Shown here: positions 27,210 through 38,745 of the stretch, piece by piece
Layout of the letters: every line of letters begins with the position of its first letter
How positions within the stretch are numbered: the first letter of the stretch is position 1
Origin: Silene latifolia
Lineage: Eukaryota > Streptophyta > Magnoliopsida > Caryophyllales > Caryophyllaceae
NCBI RefSeq assembly: GCF_048544455.1
Contig: NC_133534.1
Span: 220,624,292 to 220,688,291 of the forward strand
Length of the DNA: 64,000 nucleotides
Direction of reading: 5' to 3'
Position numbers and translations under genes: made by a program
The notes under the pieces: model-generated
Databases searched by the model: none
Seen by the model: the letters and a program-made list of their open reading frames with translations, nothing else
What the model was told of the DNA's origin: nothing

Positions 27210-27935
27210 ATAAGATTCTAGAACCAACCTGCTAAATGTCGTCGACAAATTACTAAATATCGTCGACAATTTGTAATGACTTTTCTAATCAATCCCTCAC
27301 GCTCTAAACCCCCCTTATATTATCTTTTTTTCAAGTACGACATTTCCGTCACCACTGCTTCAATTCCGTCACCAAATTCAAGGAATCGACAACGCAAGTA
27401 ATCTAAACTAGTTTAATTTTTTAAAAATTTGTAATTAGTTAGTAGATTTAAGGGGTTTAGAATAAAATCATTATTGTTAGAACGGATTAGCGATTATCGA
27501 TTACCGCGCCAAAAATTAATCTAAATCGAAACATAATTTTTATTTTTTTTAAATAAAAAAAAAATTCGTCCAGACGAAGAAATTTTTCGTCCATACAAAA
27601 AAATTCTTCGTCCTGATGAAAAAAAATTTCGTCCGGGAAAAAAAAAATCAATTTTTTTTTTCTCCCGGAGAATTTTTTTCGTCTGTACGAAAAATTTCTT
27701 CGTCCAGGCCCTTTTTCGACATATTTTTTTTTTAAAAAAAATTATTAATTTCCATCTTATATTAGTTTTGGGCACGGGGATCGATAATCGCTAATCCGTT
27801 CGTCAAATCATAAACTTGAAACGTAATTAAAACGTAAACATATCTCTTGAACATCGTTACTAACTTGATCGTTGTTACCGTCATTAGTCGATATGATTTT
27901 TTTTCCCGAAAAACCGTCTTTTTTTGTTTTAGAAA

Positions 27936-27994
<59 letters not shown>

Positions 27995-28072
27995 GGGGGG
28001 AGTAATGGGGGGGGCAATATTGGAAAGATGTGTTAATAATCGACGATAATTAGTAAACGTGTCGACGATATT
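27208..28072. mobile_element. Third palindromic element with TCGTCGACA ends
   Basis: The left arm AAATGTCGTCGACAAATTAC (27234) and AAATATCGTCGACA (27256) are answered at 28030-28072 by TCGACGATAATTAGTAAACG and TGTCGACGATATTTAA. Inside, AACGGATTAGCGATTATCGA (27481-27500) pairs with TCGATAATCGCTAATCCGTT at 27780-27799. The innermost part alternates TTCGTCC and GGACGAA blocks in A/T-rich DNA. A (GA)n tract of about 50 bp lies at 27939-27991. The right border merges with an ACCCGA repeat and is uncertain. Non-coding. Confidence 0.6.
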
Positions 28073-28722
28073 TAACCCGACCCGAACTATGATCGTGACC
28101 CAAAAGGCTGATCGATCTGATAGACTGATACCCATAAATCCATAATCGATCAAATTGTAGAACCCGAAAATGACTTGAAACTCGAATCGACCCGTCTCAA
28201 CCTGACTTGACCCGGCCTTTGTTGGGTCAGTATCAAAACCACCTGGCTCGAAAATGAGCTATTCATATGACACTTATTTGTATAATTATAATCTGAAAAA
28301 GCAACCCCCTTTTTTTCCAAAATTATGAAAATTCCTACTTATATGCATTTTAAATTCTATTGTTGCACTTTCTAAAAAAGATAATTTAATTAATATAATT
28401 CCTCTGTTACGGTCAATAGTTTACAGTAGTTTTATACACGATCATTAAGGTAGAGAGAGAGAAATAAATTTATAATTATTGAAAAAAAAATCAAAAGTAA
28501 CTTGAATGAGGAGGAAATGTGATAGGGGACGAAGTTAGAACAAAATAATGACTGAGGCCGATTTGATTTCGCTGATGTCTACTCCCATTTATTGTAGACC
28601 TCACACCATTATTTAGTACTATCAATATTTGTTGCTCCCTTTATCCTAATTATATTGTTTAATTTTTATATTCTTTGTGAGAGGTATTTTAATTAATGAT
28701 ACCAAATGATTGAGACAATAAG
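28073..28722. repeat. ACCCGA-type dispersed repeat and AT-rich flank
   Basis: From 28073 to about 28260 is a copy of the ACCCGACC/TTGACCCGG repeat also seen at 13.4 kb. The rest, to 28722, is AT-rich with no recognised feature. Confidence 0.5.
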
Positions 28723-29050
28723 GCGCTGTTCTATTGGACTTAAAGTCACCATCTTTAAGTTAAGTTCATCAAAATTAAATTCAGCTCTTATAAGTTAAGT
28801 TCAGCTCTTATAAGTTAAGTTCAGCTTCTATAAGTTAAGTTAAGTTCAGAAAAGTTCAGCAAAATTAGGTCAAGTTCAGAAAAGTTAAACTCTAAAATTA
28901 AGCAAAATTAAAAGGTTTATTATATTGACGAGTTTTAAAAAATTATACGATTTTCATTCAAATTGATTGTAAAAAACAATCTAAGATTAATTATTATCGT
29001 ATATTTTATAGACGAAAATGGGGCGCCGTTTTGAAATCGCCATGGTAGCA
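28723..29050. repeat. AAGTTCAGC-rich repeat with three exact 20-bp units
   Basis: Starts GGCGCTGTTCTATTGGACTT, a sequence type seen at ends of plant hAT-like MITEs, and is rich in AAGTTAAGTTCAG. A 20-bp unit (TCAGCTCTTATAAGTTAAGT) is repeated three times at 28781-28840, the third copy with two changes. GGGCGCCGTTTTG near 29019 may be the other end. Family assignment is a guess. Confidence 0.4.
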
Positions 29051-29103
29051 AAAGTTGAAATGTGTTAGCCTCTTGTTCTTTTGACAAAATCTTCTTTATC
29101 CAT

Positions 29104-29391
29104 GTTGGGTGGGAGGGAAGTGTCCATGACGTTACGGTGTGGCGGGATGCTTTAACTAATTCCAAATATGCTTTCCCGCCGTATCCACCTAAAGGAAAGT
29201 ATTATCTTGTGGACTTCGGATAACCGAATACAATAGGATATTTGTCTCCTATCACCGATTAAAAAAAAAAAGCAAATGCTAGATGCCATATGCCTGAATT
29301 TAAACATAGACCCCAGAAGGAATGTTAGACCTCAAATGAAGAAGGCGAAGAAAGTGACGAGGAGGGTGATTATATGGAACTAGGTGATTAG
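29104..29391 (+). pseudogene. PIF/Harbinger transposase fragment
   Basis: A plus-strand reading gives VGWEGSVHDVTVWRDAL, then GKYYLVDFG, then PNTIGYLSPITD. This matches the DDE domain of PIF/Harbinger nucleases: the catalytic Asp in GWEGSxHD and the YYLVDxGYPN block. A stop codon (TAA) replaces the Tyr of GYPN, and another follows the SPITD block. An in-frame HMPEFKHRPQ remnant comes next and then an acidic tail (DEEGDYMELGD). Everything before the first block and the region after HRP is missing, so this is a dead, internally deleted fragment. No flanking terminal repeats are seen. Confidence 0.8.
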
Positions 29392-29582
29392 AAAAAAAAA
29401 TGTAATATGTGATTTACTTTTTATTTTTATGTATTAGGGTAATATGTATGAACATACTAATTTATAAAAGGGAAAATATTTTATTATCTTAATTTGTGTT
29501 TCAAGTTATATTTTTTTATCAATATCTTCTCAAATCAATAATAATAAAATTAAAAATAATATTTATTCATTTAAAAGTAATT

Positions 29583-30112
29583 AAAAATAACTCCCTTATA
29601 TAATCGACTTTTTTGAAATAACTCTCTTTTATAAATTTTTATTCAAATAACTCCTTTTTAAAACATGTTTTTATACAAATAAATGCCTCTTCAACAAAAC
29701 CAACTTTATTTTTATAATCTGACCGATTTACCCTTACATATAACATAATCCCTACATCGCTACTCATTTTTCATAAACCTTGATCAATTTCAAACCTCTC
29801 GCAAAACTAATAAACAAAATTTATTGTTAATTCACTCAAATCATTCACTATGTACGAAGAAGAATCGGGTATAAATTCGTCATTTTAAAAGACAACTTAG
29901 TGAGTAAATGGGTATAATAGTAATTTAACATCTTATAAAAGTGAAAAATGAAGGGGAAAATGACTTTTTGGCCGGAAAATTCAAAAATAATTCTAATTCT
30001 GGTGAAGAGGCATTGATTTGTATAAAAATATGTTTTAAAATGGAGTTATTTGGATAAAAAATTATAAAAGGGAGTTATTTCAGAAAAGTCGATTATATAA
30101 AAGAGTTATTTA
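29583..30112. mobile_element. MITE with about 115-bp terminal inverted repeats
   Basis: A 530-bp element starting AAATAACTCCCTTATATAAT and ending in the inverse (TATAAAAGAGTTATTT). The arms carry the ATAACTC motif three times each, and match imperfectly for about 115 bp (29585-29700 against 29995-30110). AT-rich core, no coding. The superfamily is uncertain; the Harbinger remnant lies 190 bp to the left. Confidence 0.75.
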
Positions 30113-30809
30113 TAATTTACTCTTCTTATTTATTTTTTATTATAACCACAATTTTTATTAAAATCAACAATTTTATAAGAAATTAGTGGGCAACTGAGAT
30201 ACTATCTAGGCTCCCACTCCTTTAGCAATAGCAAAGCTAAGTCTAGTAAAAATGTGAATAGCAGCATGTGCCCTAGCATCGTGTGACACAGAGAATTTCT
30301 AAATCCGCTTGAGTAAGGCAACCGCATCCGTCTCCAACTCCCCCAACGAAGAAAGGAGAAAGGTAAGAAACCATAACTGATCGCCATAAACAAGCCCCGA
30401 TACATGATAGTAGACTTATTTGTCTGACCTTGAACCCGATCGAAATCGACTTGACTTGACCATTGACTCGTTATTGACCCGATAGATGGCCTGAAAACTA
30501 ATTACCTTAATAGTGGTCAAAATAAGACCGACAGTCATCTTAATTGAATTTACTAACAAAATAAAATTGTTGATTAGAGCCTTTTAAAAACAACTTTTGT
30601 AAATTAAAACTTTATATATTTTTTTTTGTCAATTATATTCAGAATATCACTTTTGATGAGAAGTTACATCCAAAACATTTACTCCGGCGGAAAATTGATG
30701 TAAATATGAATTTTTGTCACTTAAGTTAATCTTTTATGATGAAGTTGCCCTACCTTCATCTTTTATATTCTCTTATGTTCATCATATTTCAGTTAGCCAT
30801 CATCTCTCC
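30113..30809. other. Intergenic DNA with a coding-like fragment and an ACCCGA repeat
   Basis: A minus-strand frame at 30202-30405 (containing YGFLPFSFLRWG) looks like decayed protein-coding DNA of a transposon, but I cannot name the family. An ACCCGA/GACTTGACC repeat copy lies at 30423-30560. The rest is AT-rich. Confidence 0.35.
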
Positions 30810-31327
30810 TGATACGGACTCCGTTCTCAACCATGATCAGTTGGCTCTTAATAACCCGGGAGTCGAGAATTATTTGTGTTCGAGGAGGCGTTGCGTGTTC
30901 CTGGTTACTTGGGTCCGTTGAATTGTTCACTTTTGCAGCTTAATTATTTAGCTAGTTAATAAAGGGATTGAGTCGTATTTAGTTATTATGTTAGCCATAA
31001 TTACCTAGCTTTATTGTCTTTAATTAGCAAGTTTATTGCTAGCTTTTCATTTGCTTGTAAACTCCTAAACGGCTGATTTGCTTGGCTATTTATAGCCTGC
31101 TGTTGCTTTGGAATTGATCACTCGGTAATCATAATCAAAAGATATATCTCAAAACTTGCAAATTGTCGTGTACAATTTCTGTTTTACAGTTCATTGCTTG
31201 GACGAGTTCTTAGCTTTGTTCGTAGAGTTTCGAGTCAATAGGTCTTGACTTGCTACTCGAAATTGTCAAGCTATAGGTCTAGCTTGCCAATCTATCTTTC
31301 TTTTTATTCCGCTGTGAAATCGTATCA
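30810..31327 (+). repeat. 5' LTR of the gag-only element (518 bp)
   Basis: Direct repeat partner of 33480-33996, bounded by TG and CA, with the primer-binding site four bases downstream. Near-identical to its partner. Confidence 0.95.
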
Positions 31328-33479
31328 TTAGTGGTATCAGAGCTTCGGCTCTTGATTTCCATATAATCGAGACGATCCTATAATCTCGTTTTATTTTATA
31401 AAAAAAAATAATAATAAAAAAAAAATATTCACCAAAACCAAATATCATGGCAGAGTATGACGAGGAAACGTTAATCAATCACCTTCAAGAATTACTACGT
31501 AATCGACCTACGGGCAGTCGGTCCGGTTCAAAATCGAAGCAAGACGAGTTCAAGGTTTCTGAACTCCCAGAGTTCGCGGGTGGTACCGACCCAGAAACCT
31601 ATCTGGATTGGGAAAGAAAAATTGACCGGCTATTTGATTTTAAGGATCTCAGTGATGAGAAGCGGTGTCGATATGCGATTTTGCGATTGAGCAAAGGAGC
31701 ATCTTTATGGTTCGAGGGGTTGAAGGCCAAAAGAACACGGGCTGGAAAAGACAAAATTGCATCGTGGGAATTTCTGAAACGCAAACTTCGTAAACGGTAT
31801 GTACCTACGACTCATAGAATTACTACTTTCCGTAAAATTGCCGAATTTAAACAAGGGAAATTGAGTGTTGATGAGTATATAGATGAATTTGAAAATTTAT
31901 CTTTAATGGGGAAGTAGAGGAACAAAAAATGTCAAGGTTTTTACGGGGTTTGAATTATAATATTGCTACTGTCGTAGAACTCTATCCCTATTCAGACTTT
32001 GATACACTGTGTGGGCTGTGCTTAAAACTGGAATCCCAGGGAAGGTCGAAGTACGGGAACTCGGGTGGGGATTATAATAAGTCGGGTAGTGGCCATGAAA
32101 ACGATTCATCATCAAAACAAAACCCATCAAGTAGCAGTGCCCTATCAAACCCCAAAACAGGACATTCCCCTATCTCATACAGTACACTCAAGGCTTCTTT
32201 TAAGCCTTCTGATTCCCATAAGGAAACTAGCTTGTCGCGAGTAAGGTGTTTTAAATGCCAAGGTTTCGGACACTACCAAAATTCGTGTCCCAACAAGTGA
32301 GTAGTGACCTTGAGAGAAGCTGTGGCCATCCGCGACGAGTTGTTAGACGATGAAGAAAGGGATAGGTTGGGGCCCATATTTAATTTTGATGATGGAGGTA
32401 GTGAGGAAGAGGAAGTAGAGGATTACGTTGCTCCGAATTATGACACGGCCTTGGTACTACGTACTTTACAAACTCAACCAGTCCAGGAAATTAACGAGGC
32501 CAATTATTTCACACCAAATGTCGAGTTGGGGATAAATGGTGCAGTTTAATAATCGACGGCGGTAGTTGCACTAATGTGGCGTCAAGCGAAATGGTGTCTA
32601 AGCTCGGGTTAACCACCACAGCTCATCCCAAACCTTATTCATTACATTGGCTCAATGACGGTAATAAATTGAAGGTGTCGAAACAGGTGCTTGTCGGGTT
32701 GTCTATGGGTTCCTATCGTGACAAGGTTTTATGCGACGTAATCCCAATGGAAGCCTGTCACATTTTATTAGGACGTCCTTGGCAATATGATCGGGATGTA
32801 ACACATTCTGGTCGAAGTAATGACTATACGCTGTATTCGAATGGTAAGAAGATCGTTCTAAAACCCATGTCTTCACAAGCTGTCCGAACTATGCATTCTG
32901 GTCACAAAAAAAGGTCGAGTCTCGCAATGATAGTTAAGGATGAGGGGTTTGAATCTGAATTGGAGAAGGAGGAATTAGAGTACAGCAACATGGATTCCGC
33001 AACTGAGTTCGATCGACCACCTATTTTTGACAAATATGATGATGATGAATCGTATGAAGCAAATGCCAAGGGACCGTGTTATTCATTCGATTCTGTCCAT
33101 GAGTTCGGAGTATTTTCTAAGACCACCGAGATTGCGCCCAGACCTTGTGGAGTTCGATTTTGCTCCGGTGTTTATTTGATTGATTTTCGGTACAAACAGA
33201 TCTTTGCAACTTTGGAGGAATTGTCGTGTTTTCATCGTTTGTTTAACGAAGAAACTCGTGGTGAGTTATCTATGTTTGTGCACGGAGGGTGGAGGGGAGG
33301 TAAGCACATGGCGCAAGGATATTCTGCAATCAAATAAAAGGGGCATGATGCAGCCATGTCGCGAAGATGGTTCAAGTTTGCTATTTGGATTCGTCATTTT
33401 CGTTTTTTTGTTCTTATTTGGTCCTGGTGAATTCAAGCAGCTGGAATTGAGGTCAATTCCTTTTTCAAGAGGGAGGGGA

Positions 33480-33996
33480 TGATACGGACTCCGTTCTCAA
33501 CCATGATCAGTTGGCTCTTAATAACCCGGGAGTCGAGAATTATTTGTGTTCGAGGAGGCGTTGCGTGTTCCTGGTTACTTGGGTCTGTTGAATTGTTCAC
33601 TTTTGCAGCTTAATTATTTAGCTAGTTAATAAAGGGATTGAGTCGTATTTAGTTATTATGTTAGCCATAATTACCTAGCTTTATTGTCTTTAATTAGCAA
33701 GTTTATTGCTAGCTTTTCATTTGCTTGTAAACTCCTAAACGGCTGATTTGCTTGGCTATTTAGCCTGCTGTTGCTTTGGAATTGATCACTCGGTAATCAT
33801 AATCAAAAGATATATCTCAAAACTTGCAAATTGTCGTGTACAATTTCTGTTTTACAGTTCATTGTTTGGACGAGTTCTTAGCTTTGTTCGTAGAGTTTCG
33901 AGTCAATAAGGTCTTGACTTGCTACTTGAAATTGTCAAGCTATAGGTCTAGCTTGCCAATCTATCTTTCTTTTTATTCCGCTGTGAAATCGTATCA
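33480..33996 (+). repeat. 3' LTR of the gag-only element (517 bp)
   Basis: Direct repeat partner of 30810-31327. Preceded by the polypurine tract and followed by the TCTCC target duplication. Confidence 0.95.
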
Positions 33997-35489
33997 TCTC
34001 CTAATTCTCCATTTCTTTTCACTTAATCAATCTCGCAATTCACCCCTTTCTTCAACATCTGCCCTAGTCAATTTAATTGAATTCTATTATTCCATTTTCT
34101 CTTAAAATAATTAGTGTTCTTCATTATCTCTCTTTTATACTTTGTAGATCAATTTTCCCCAAATTGAAAATAATTGGAGTTCTTCAATTTTGGTAATATG
34201 TGTTCAATTTGGTCTGAGAATAGTTCTTATTCTTTGGGACATTAACAAATTGAAGATAAACCTAAATGAAAAAAAAGGGTGTATGAATATTTACTCTTCG
34301 AAATAGAACCGTCAGACGATGGCACTACTTGCCACTCATGATCTGGAGCCCTAATCTGATAATGGGAAATGGATTTCCAAAGAAATTAGGGGAAAATTTT
34401 AGAGAGTGTTGAGGAAGATGAGAGGTTTTAGGGTGAAAATGATATGAAAAAGGCAACAAGTTAAAAAGAGGTAAGAAATTTGGGTAAGTAAGCTTTAAAA
34501 TAAGACAAGTGTATATCGGTCAATTTTTTAAAAAAATTCCCGAAATCCTCAATTTAGCACAATTTTTTTTAAAAAAGTGATATTCTGATGTAATTTCCAA
34601 AAGAATTATATAAGGTTGTAATTTACAAAAAAAGTGGTTATTAAGAGGTCGTAATCAACAATTTTCTCTACTAACAACTAAAATAAATACACTTATAAGT
34701 TATAAGGTTATTTAACATGAAATTATCGATCTAAAATTAAATAAATAAGACAAAATGTATAATGATGACTTGACCTGTTAGTTCAACTATTGACCCATGA
34801 TCACTTGACATGTTAGTTCAATTATTGACCCAAACCAAACCTGATCTGACTTGTCACGCGATAATGGCCTTGCATAAAGTGTAACCGGCCCAAACTCCTT
34901 ATTTGCTCAATATAACCCGGCCTGCTCAAACTCGATCCATAAATGACCTCATGACAGATTGCCACTTATATAAGTTACAACCCCTCAATTAGACCTGTAA
35001 AAATTGACTCGTCCAAAATGATGATCCGTATAAACTGGCCTGAAACTCGAACCTGGCTCACAAGTCAAATTGACCCGAACCACTATGACTCAACCCGAAT
35101 ATTTATTATTACATACAGATCATTATCTCTAAAGAAATTGATAACATTACACCCGAAAATGCCTTGGCCCGACCTAAATCTACCCTCAAATTTAGACTTG
35201 ACAAATGGGTTAACCGTGTAGGGTTCAGATCGGGTCAATTTCGCGTTAAGTTATTTCCGATTTGTAGACTTGGGGTCGGATTAGGCCAGGTCATATATTC
35301 GCAAGAATAGAAAAGAGCACATTGCAAAAGCAACAAAGATTGGCATTGTTATTTGCAAATACAAACCAACCCACTAACCCAGAACAATATTCGTTCTACA
35401 GTCTGGTGAAAGTCAGAAGACAGAGAGAGAGACATACATATAATATACATATACATATTGATATTCATCGAGGAAAAATAAATAAAGGA
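33997..35489. other. Intergenic DNA upstream of SIP2-1 with two ACCCGA-type repeats
   Basis: AT-rich DNA from 33997 to about 34740. Two degenerate TTGACCCGA-type repeats lie at about 34745-34990 and 35005-35290. The last 150 bp are the SIP2-1 leader and contain a TATAATATACATATACATAT stretch near 35440. Confidence 0.5.
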
Positions 35490-37388
35490 ATGAAAATGGG
35501 TAGAATTAGTTTGTTAATCTGTGATTTTGTGCTATCATTTATGTGGGTATGGTCTGGTGTGATTGTGAGGATATTAGTGTTCAATATTGTGGGTTTTGAA
35601 CATGATGTAACTGGTGAAATTGTCAAACTTTGTGTCTCTCTTATTAACATGTTCTTTTTTGCTGTTTTAATTCATTTTGCTAAAGGTGCTGCTTATAATC
35701 CTCTTTCTCTTTTGTCTTCTGCATTTTCTGCTGGTTTATCCAACTTTCTCTTCACTCTTGCTGCCAGAATTCCTTCTCAGGTTTTATTTCTTGCTTTTTA
35801 CTGCTTCATTAATCATTGCCATTTCATTCATTTTGTCATTTTGTCATTCATATATGCAAGTGATGGAGCGAGGGGAACTAGTAGGGGCTACGGCCTCCCT
35901 TGGCGCAATTTTCCATCTTTTTCCAATTTACCTTATTTTAGTAAGAACTAGTCTGTCCCTGTAAAATTTTCAATTTGGATTTATGATGGTAGTAAACTGG
36001 AAAGTTTTGCTAATGCTTTGTGTTAGGAGGATCCCATGCTTGAATTTGAAACTTTCTTGTTGGTTTGACTTTAGTTAAAAGGTAATCAAGTATTTTTGGT
36101 TCAAATAGGGGGTAAAAATGGAGTGCAAAGTGATGATTAAATAATACAAAGGGAGTGTAATTGATTACTCTTTACCCAACCGTAGGAACCTTCTCTGTTG
36201 AAGATGAAGCTTGTATAATTTCTGTTTATTTGTTTTTCTTCAAATACATTTTGACTGATTCGAATTTCCTGCGAGCTTTACATCCTGAGCAAACCTGTGT
36301 CCTTGGTTTCACGAGCCAAGAGCAAGGCCGAAGGGCACATCAATCTCGATGACTTGACCTTCATATAATAGCAACTTTTTATTATGTTTATCTTTATGCT
36401 TGCTGATTCTAGATTTAGGCGCATTTCTTGTTTGTTAATGAATTCCATGGCTTAGTTGTGTTCTTGGTTTGACATATACGACTATGTGATGGCAGTTTCA
36501 TTAGTTGATTAAAAAGTCGTATGGGGTCAGAATTTTGTATGGAGGCTACCGTCCTTTCATGACGAGTTGCTTATTCATATATGGTACTTCTATTAGCTGC
36601 AGTTTATGATTGATACGAGTGAAGCAAGGTTTCCATGGCTTGCCTAATAAGTGGTATCATTAGGTTCTCATAAAAGGGGCCCCAGATATCTGCGAGTTCC
36701 ATTATATTTAACTTTTACTTGTGTGAAAATAAGCTCTCCCAAACACATTGAGACTCTTCTCGAGCCTTCTGAAAATTCGATTCCAACATTGTTTTTGATG
36801 TCTGCATGCCTATGACTGTACATTTTTAGGAATATAGGACATCTTATTTCATGGTGGATCATATACTATATTCAGGTACTTGGAGCCATTTATGGTGTTA
36901 GGTTCCTCATTCATACATTTCCTGAAATTGGGAGTGGACCTAAGCTAAATGTCGAAATCCACCACGGTGCATTGACTGAAGGCTTTTTAACATTTATGAT
37001 CGTTTTAATTTCAATGTTGCTATCAAAAAGCATTCCAGGAAGTTTTGTGAGGAAGACATGGATTTCCAGCCTTTCCAAACTCACCCTTCATATTCTTGGG
37101 TCTGACTTAACTGGCGGATGCATGAACCCTGCGTCTGTATGTACCTCAGCCATTCACCAAACAATGTATTTTTTTGTCGTTTCAAGTTGTGATATTTGCT
37201 AACGGCTAATCACTAATTTATTGATACAGGTGATGGGATGGGCATATGCAAGAGGTGATCACATAACTAAGGAGCACATATTGGTCTACTGGCTTGCCCC
37301 GATAAAGGGGACCTTGTTAGCTGTATTGATCTTCAGTTTATTTCAAAAATCAAAAGAGAAGGCAGACACGAAACCTAAGACTGAATAA
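35490..37388 (+). CDS. SIP2-1: Aquaporin SIP2-1 (small basic intrinsic protein)
   Basis: Three exons: 35490-35780, 36876-37136, 37230-37388, all GT-AG, giving 236 residues. A second in-frame Met two codons later (M3, MGRISL) aligns with the start of Arabidopsis SIP2;1, so translation may begin at 35496 (234 residues). The first channel motif is NPL (70-72) rather than NPA, the mark of the SIP2 group; the second is NPA (181-183) in GGCMNPAS. The block PKLNVEIHHGALTEG and the segment SDLTGGCMNP are nearly invariant in plant SIP2 proteins. Six membrane spans are expected and the C-terminal tail is Lys-rich (KSKEKADTKPK). SIPs are ER-membrane aquaporin-like channels; SIP2 proteins show little water transport and their cargo is unsettled. 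The gene looks intact. Confidence 0.95.
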
Positions 37389-38745
37389 TATTCATTTTCT
37401 TTCCGAAGACCACCTTTTGATGCTTGTACAGGTAAATGTGGATTTGCATTTATGCTGACTGATAGATATTAGGAATTAGGGGGGAAACATTTTCCCAATT
37501 GTAGTCACTTCGTCTGGAACAAGCTGTAAGGTTATTTTTTCCTTATTAATGCAAAGATTGTTATTATCAAACTACTCCTTCATGTCCATTCTCCACGTTT
37601 GTGTTCATCTTAAATAGTTTAGTCTTACTCTTTTGTGAGATTATTGTACATGTACATCCAAATCATTAAATTTCGTTATGGAATGAGGTATCTAACATAA
37701 AAGAGTCTCTTGTACGCAAACATCACTTGAGTTTTAGTAATCTTGATGATATTCAAATCTTGTTTATTCTTGTTCATTGCAAGAGTTATAGTTTTTGAGA
37801 GTTGTATAGTCTGAATTCTGGATCCTTTAACAAAATCACAATTGTAGATAAAGGTGGCCGGGCGGAAGTAGTCACAGTGGTCATGGGGATATTGTTGGGA
37901 TTTGGGATAGTTTATGTGGTAAAGTGGAGAGAAATAAGTTTGAGAGAAGGAAATGGTTTGTGATTGAAATAGTTTGATTTGATTGATATTGATGACTGTA
38001 TTGATTTGTTAATTAATTACAATGCCTTAGGATTACATGATATTTAATTTCATATTCTAAGATCCTTTTCATTCTAGGATGTATGCATGAATGATCTAGA
38101 TTCATAATACATACATATGCATGAATGATCTATATTCATAGTACATACATTATGCATGATTCATAAATAAATACACTATGTATAAATAATCTAGATTCAT
38201 GGTATTAACTAAGTGTATGAACCTAAATGAATCTAGAAAAGTCTCATTATTTTAACAGATATCGACAAAAAGGTTATTTAGGTTGGGTCATTACGGATTT
38301 GAGGAATTTAAGATGCGATTATCATCTTGCAATGTTGCATCATATATGGGCAAGCTAGGGTTTGAGTTTCTCAGGTTAGTAGTTACCGGTCGGCTCAACC
38401 AAGGGTCAAAACTAGTAATTTCTTTTGTTTTAAATTGGTCACTTTGAGGCTGGGATGGTTCACATTGAGGCTCGGGTATATTTAGACTTGCTTTTTTCGG
38501 GTTTGGCCGGATCATTTGTGTTGGGTCATTTTTTACAAGATTTAGACCCGTATCAATGATTTGAATAAAAAAGCTTTACATGGTGTCTTAGCATGTGCAA
38601 TTGGGATTTTCAGCTGAACAATTGGAGGATTAAACAAAGGTAGCTAATACCCAAAATGGAGAATACATGAGTTTACAAATTACAATGTTGCAGTTTCTCT
38701 TTTAATCTCTGCAATAACATTTCATATCATCCTCAATATCACGCC
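37389..38745. other. Intergenic DNA between convergent SIP2-1 and CRD1
   Basis: SIP2-1 3' untranslated region, then AT-rich DNA. A tandem repeat of about 36 bp (TGCATGAATGATCTAGATTC-type unit) recurs three to four times at about 38085-38215. A GACCCG/TTGGGTC-rich stretch at 38370-38560 may be another copy of the ACCCGA repeat. CRD1 3' untranslated sequence should occupy the last few hundred bases. Confidence 0.5.

Larger units (their letters stand above)
30810..33996 (+). mobile_element. Non-autonomous Ty3/gypsy element with gag and protease only (TR-GAG type)
   Basis: A complete 3.19-kb element with a 5-bp target duplication TCTCC at 30805-30809 and 33997-34001. LTRs are 30810-31327 and 33480-33996, both TGATACGG...CGTATCA. 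The primer-binding site TGGTATCAGAGC (initiator Met tRNA) is at 31332-31343, and the polypurine tract AAGAGGGAGGGGA ends just before the 3' LTR. The inner region codes for a gypsy gag (from 31447), a CCHC knuckle CFKCQGFGHYQNSC (near 32250) and an aspartic-protease region with a LLGRPWQ block (near 32770). Reverse transcriptase, RNase H and integrase are absent. The coding part is broken about three times. LTRs differ by about three substitutions and two small indels, so insertion is recent, probably well under a million years. It must depend on enzymes from a related autonomous gypsy element. Confidence 0.92.
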
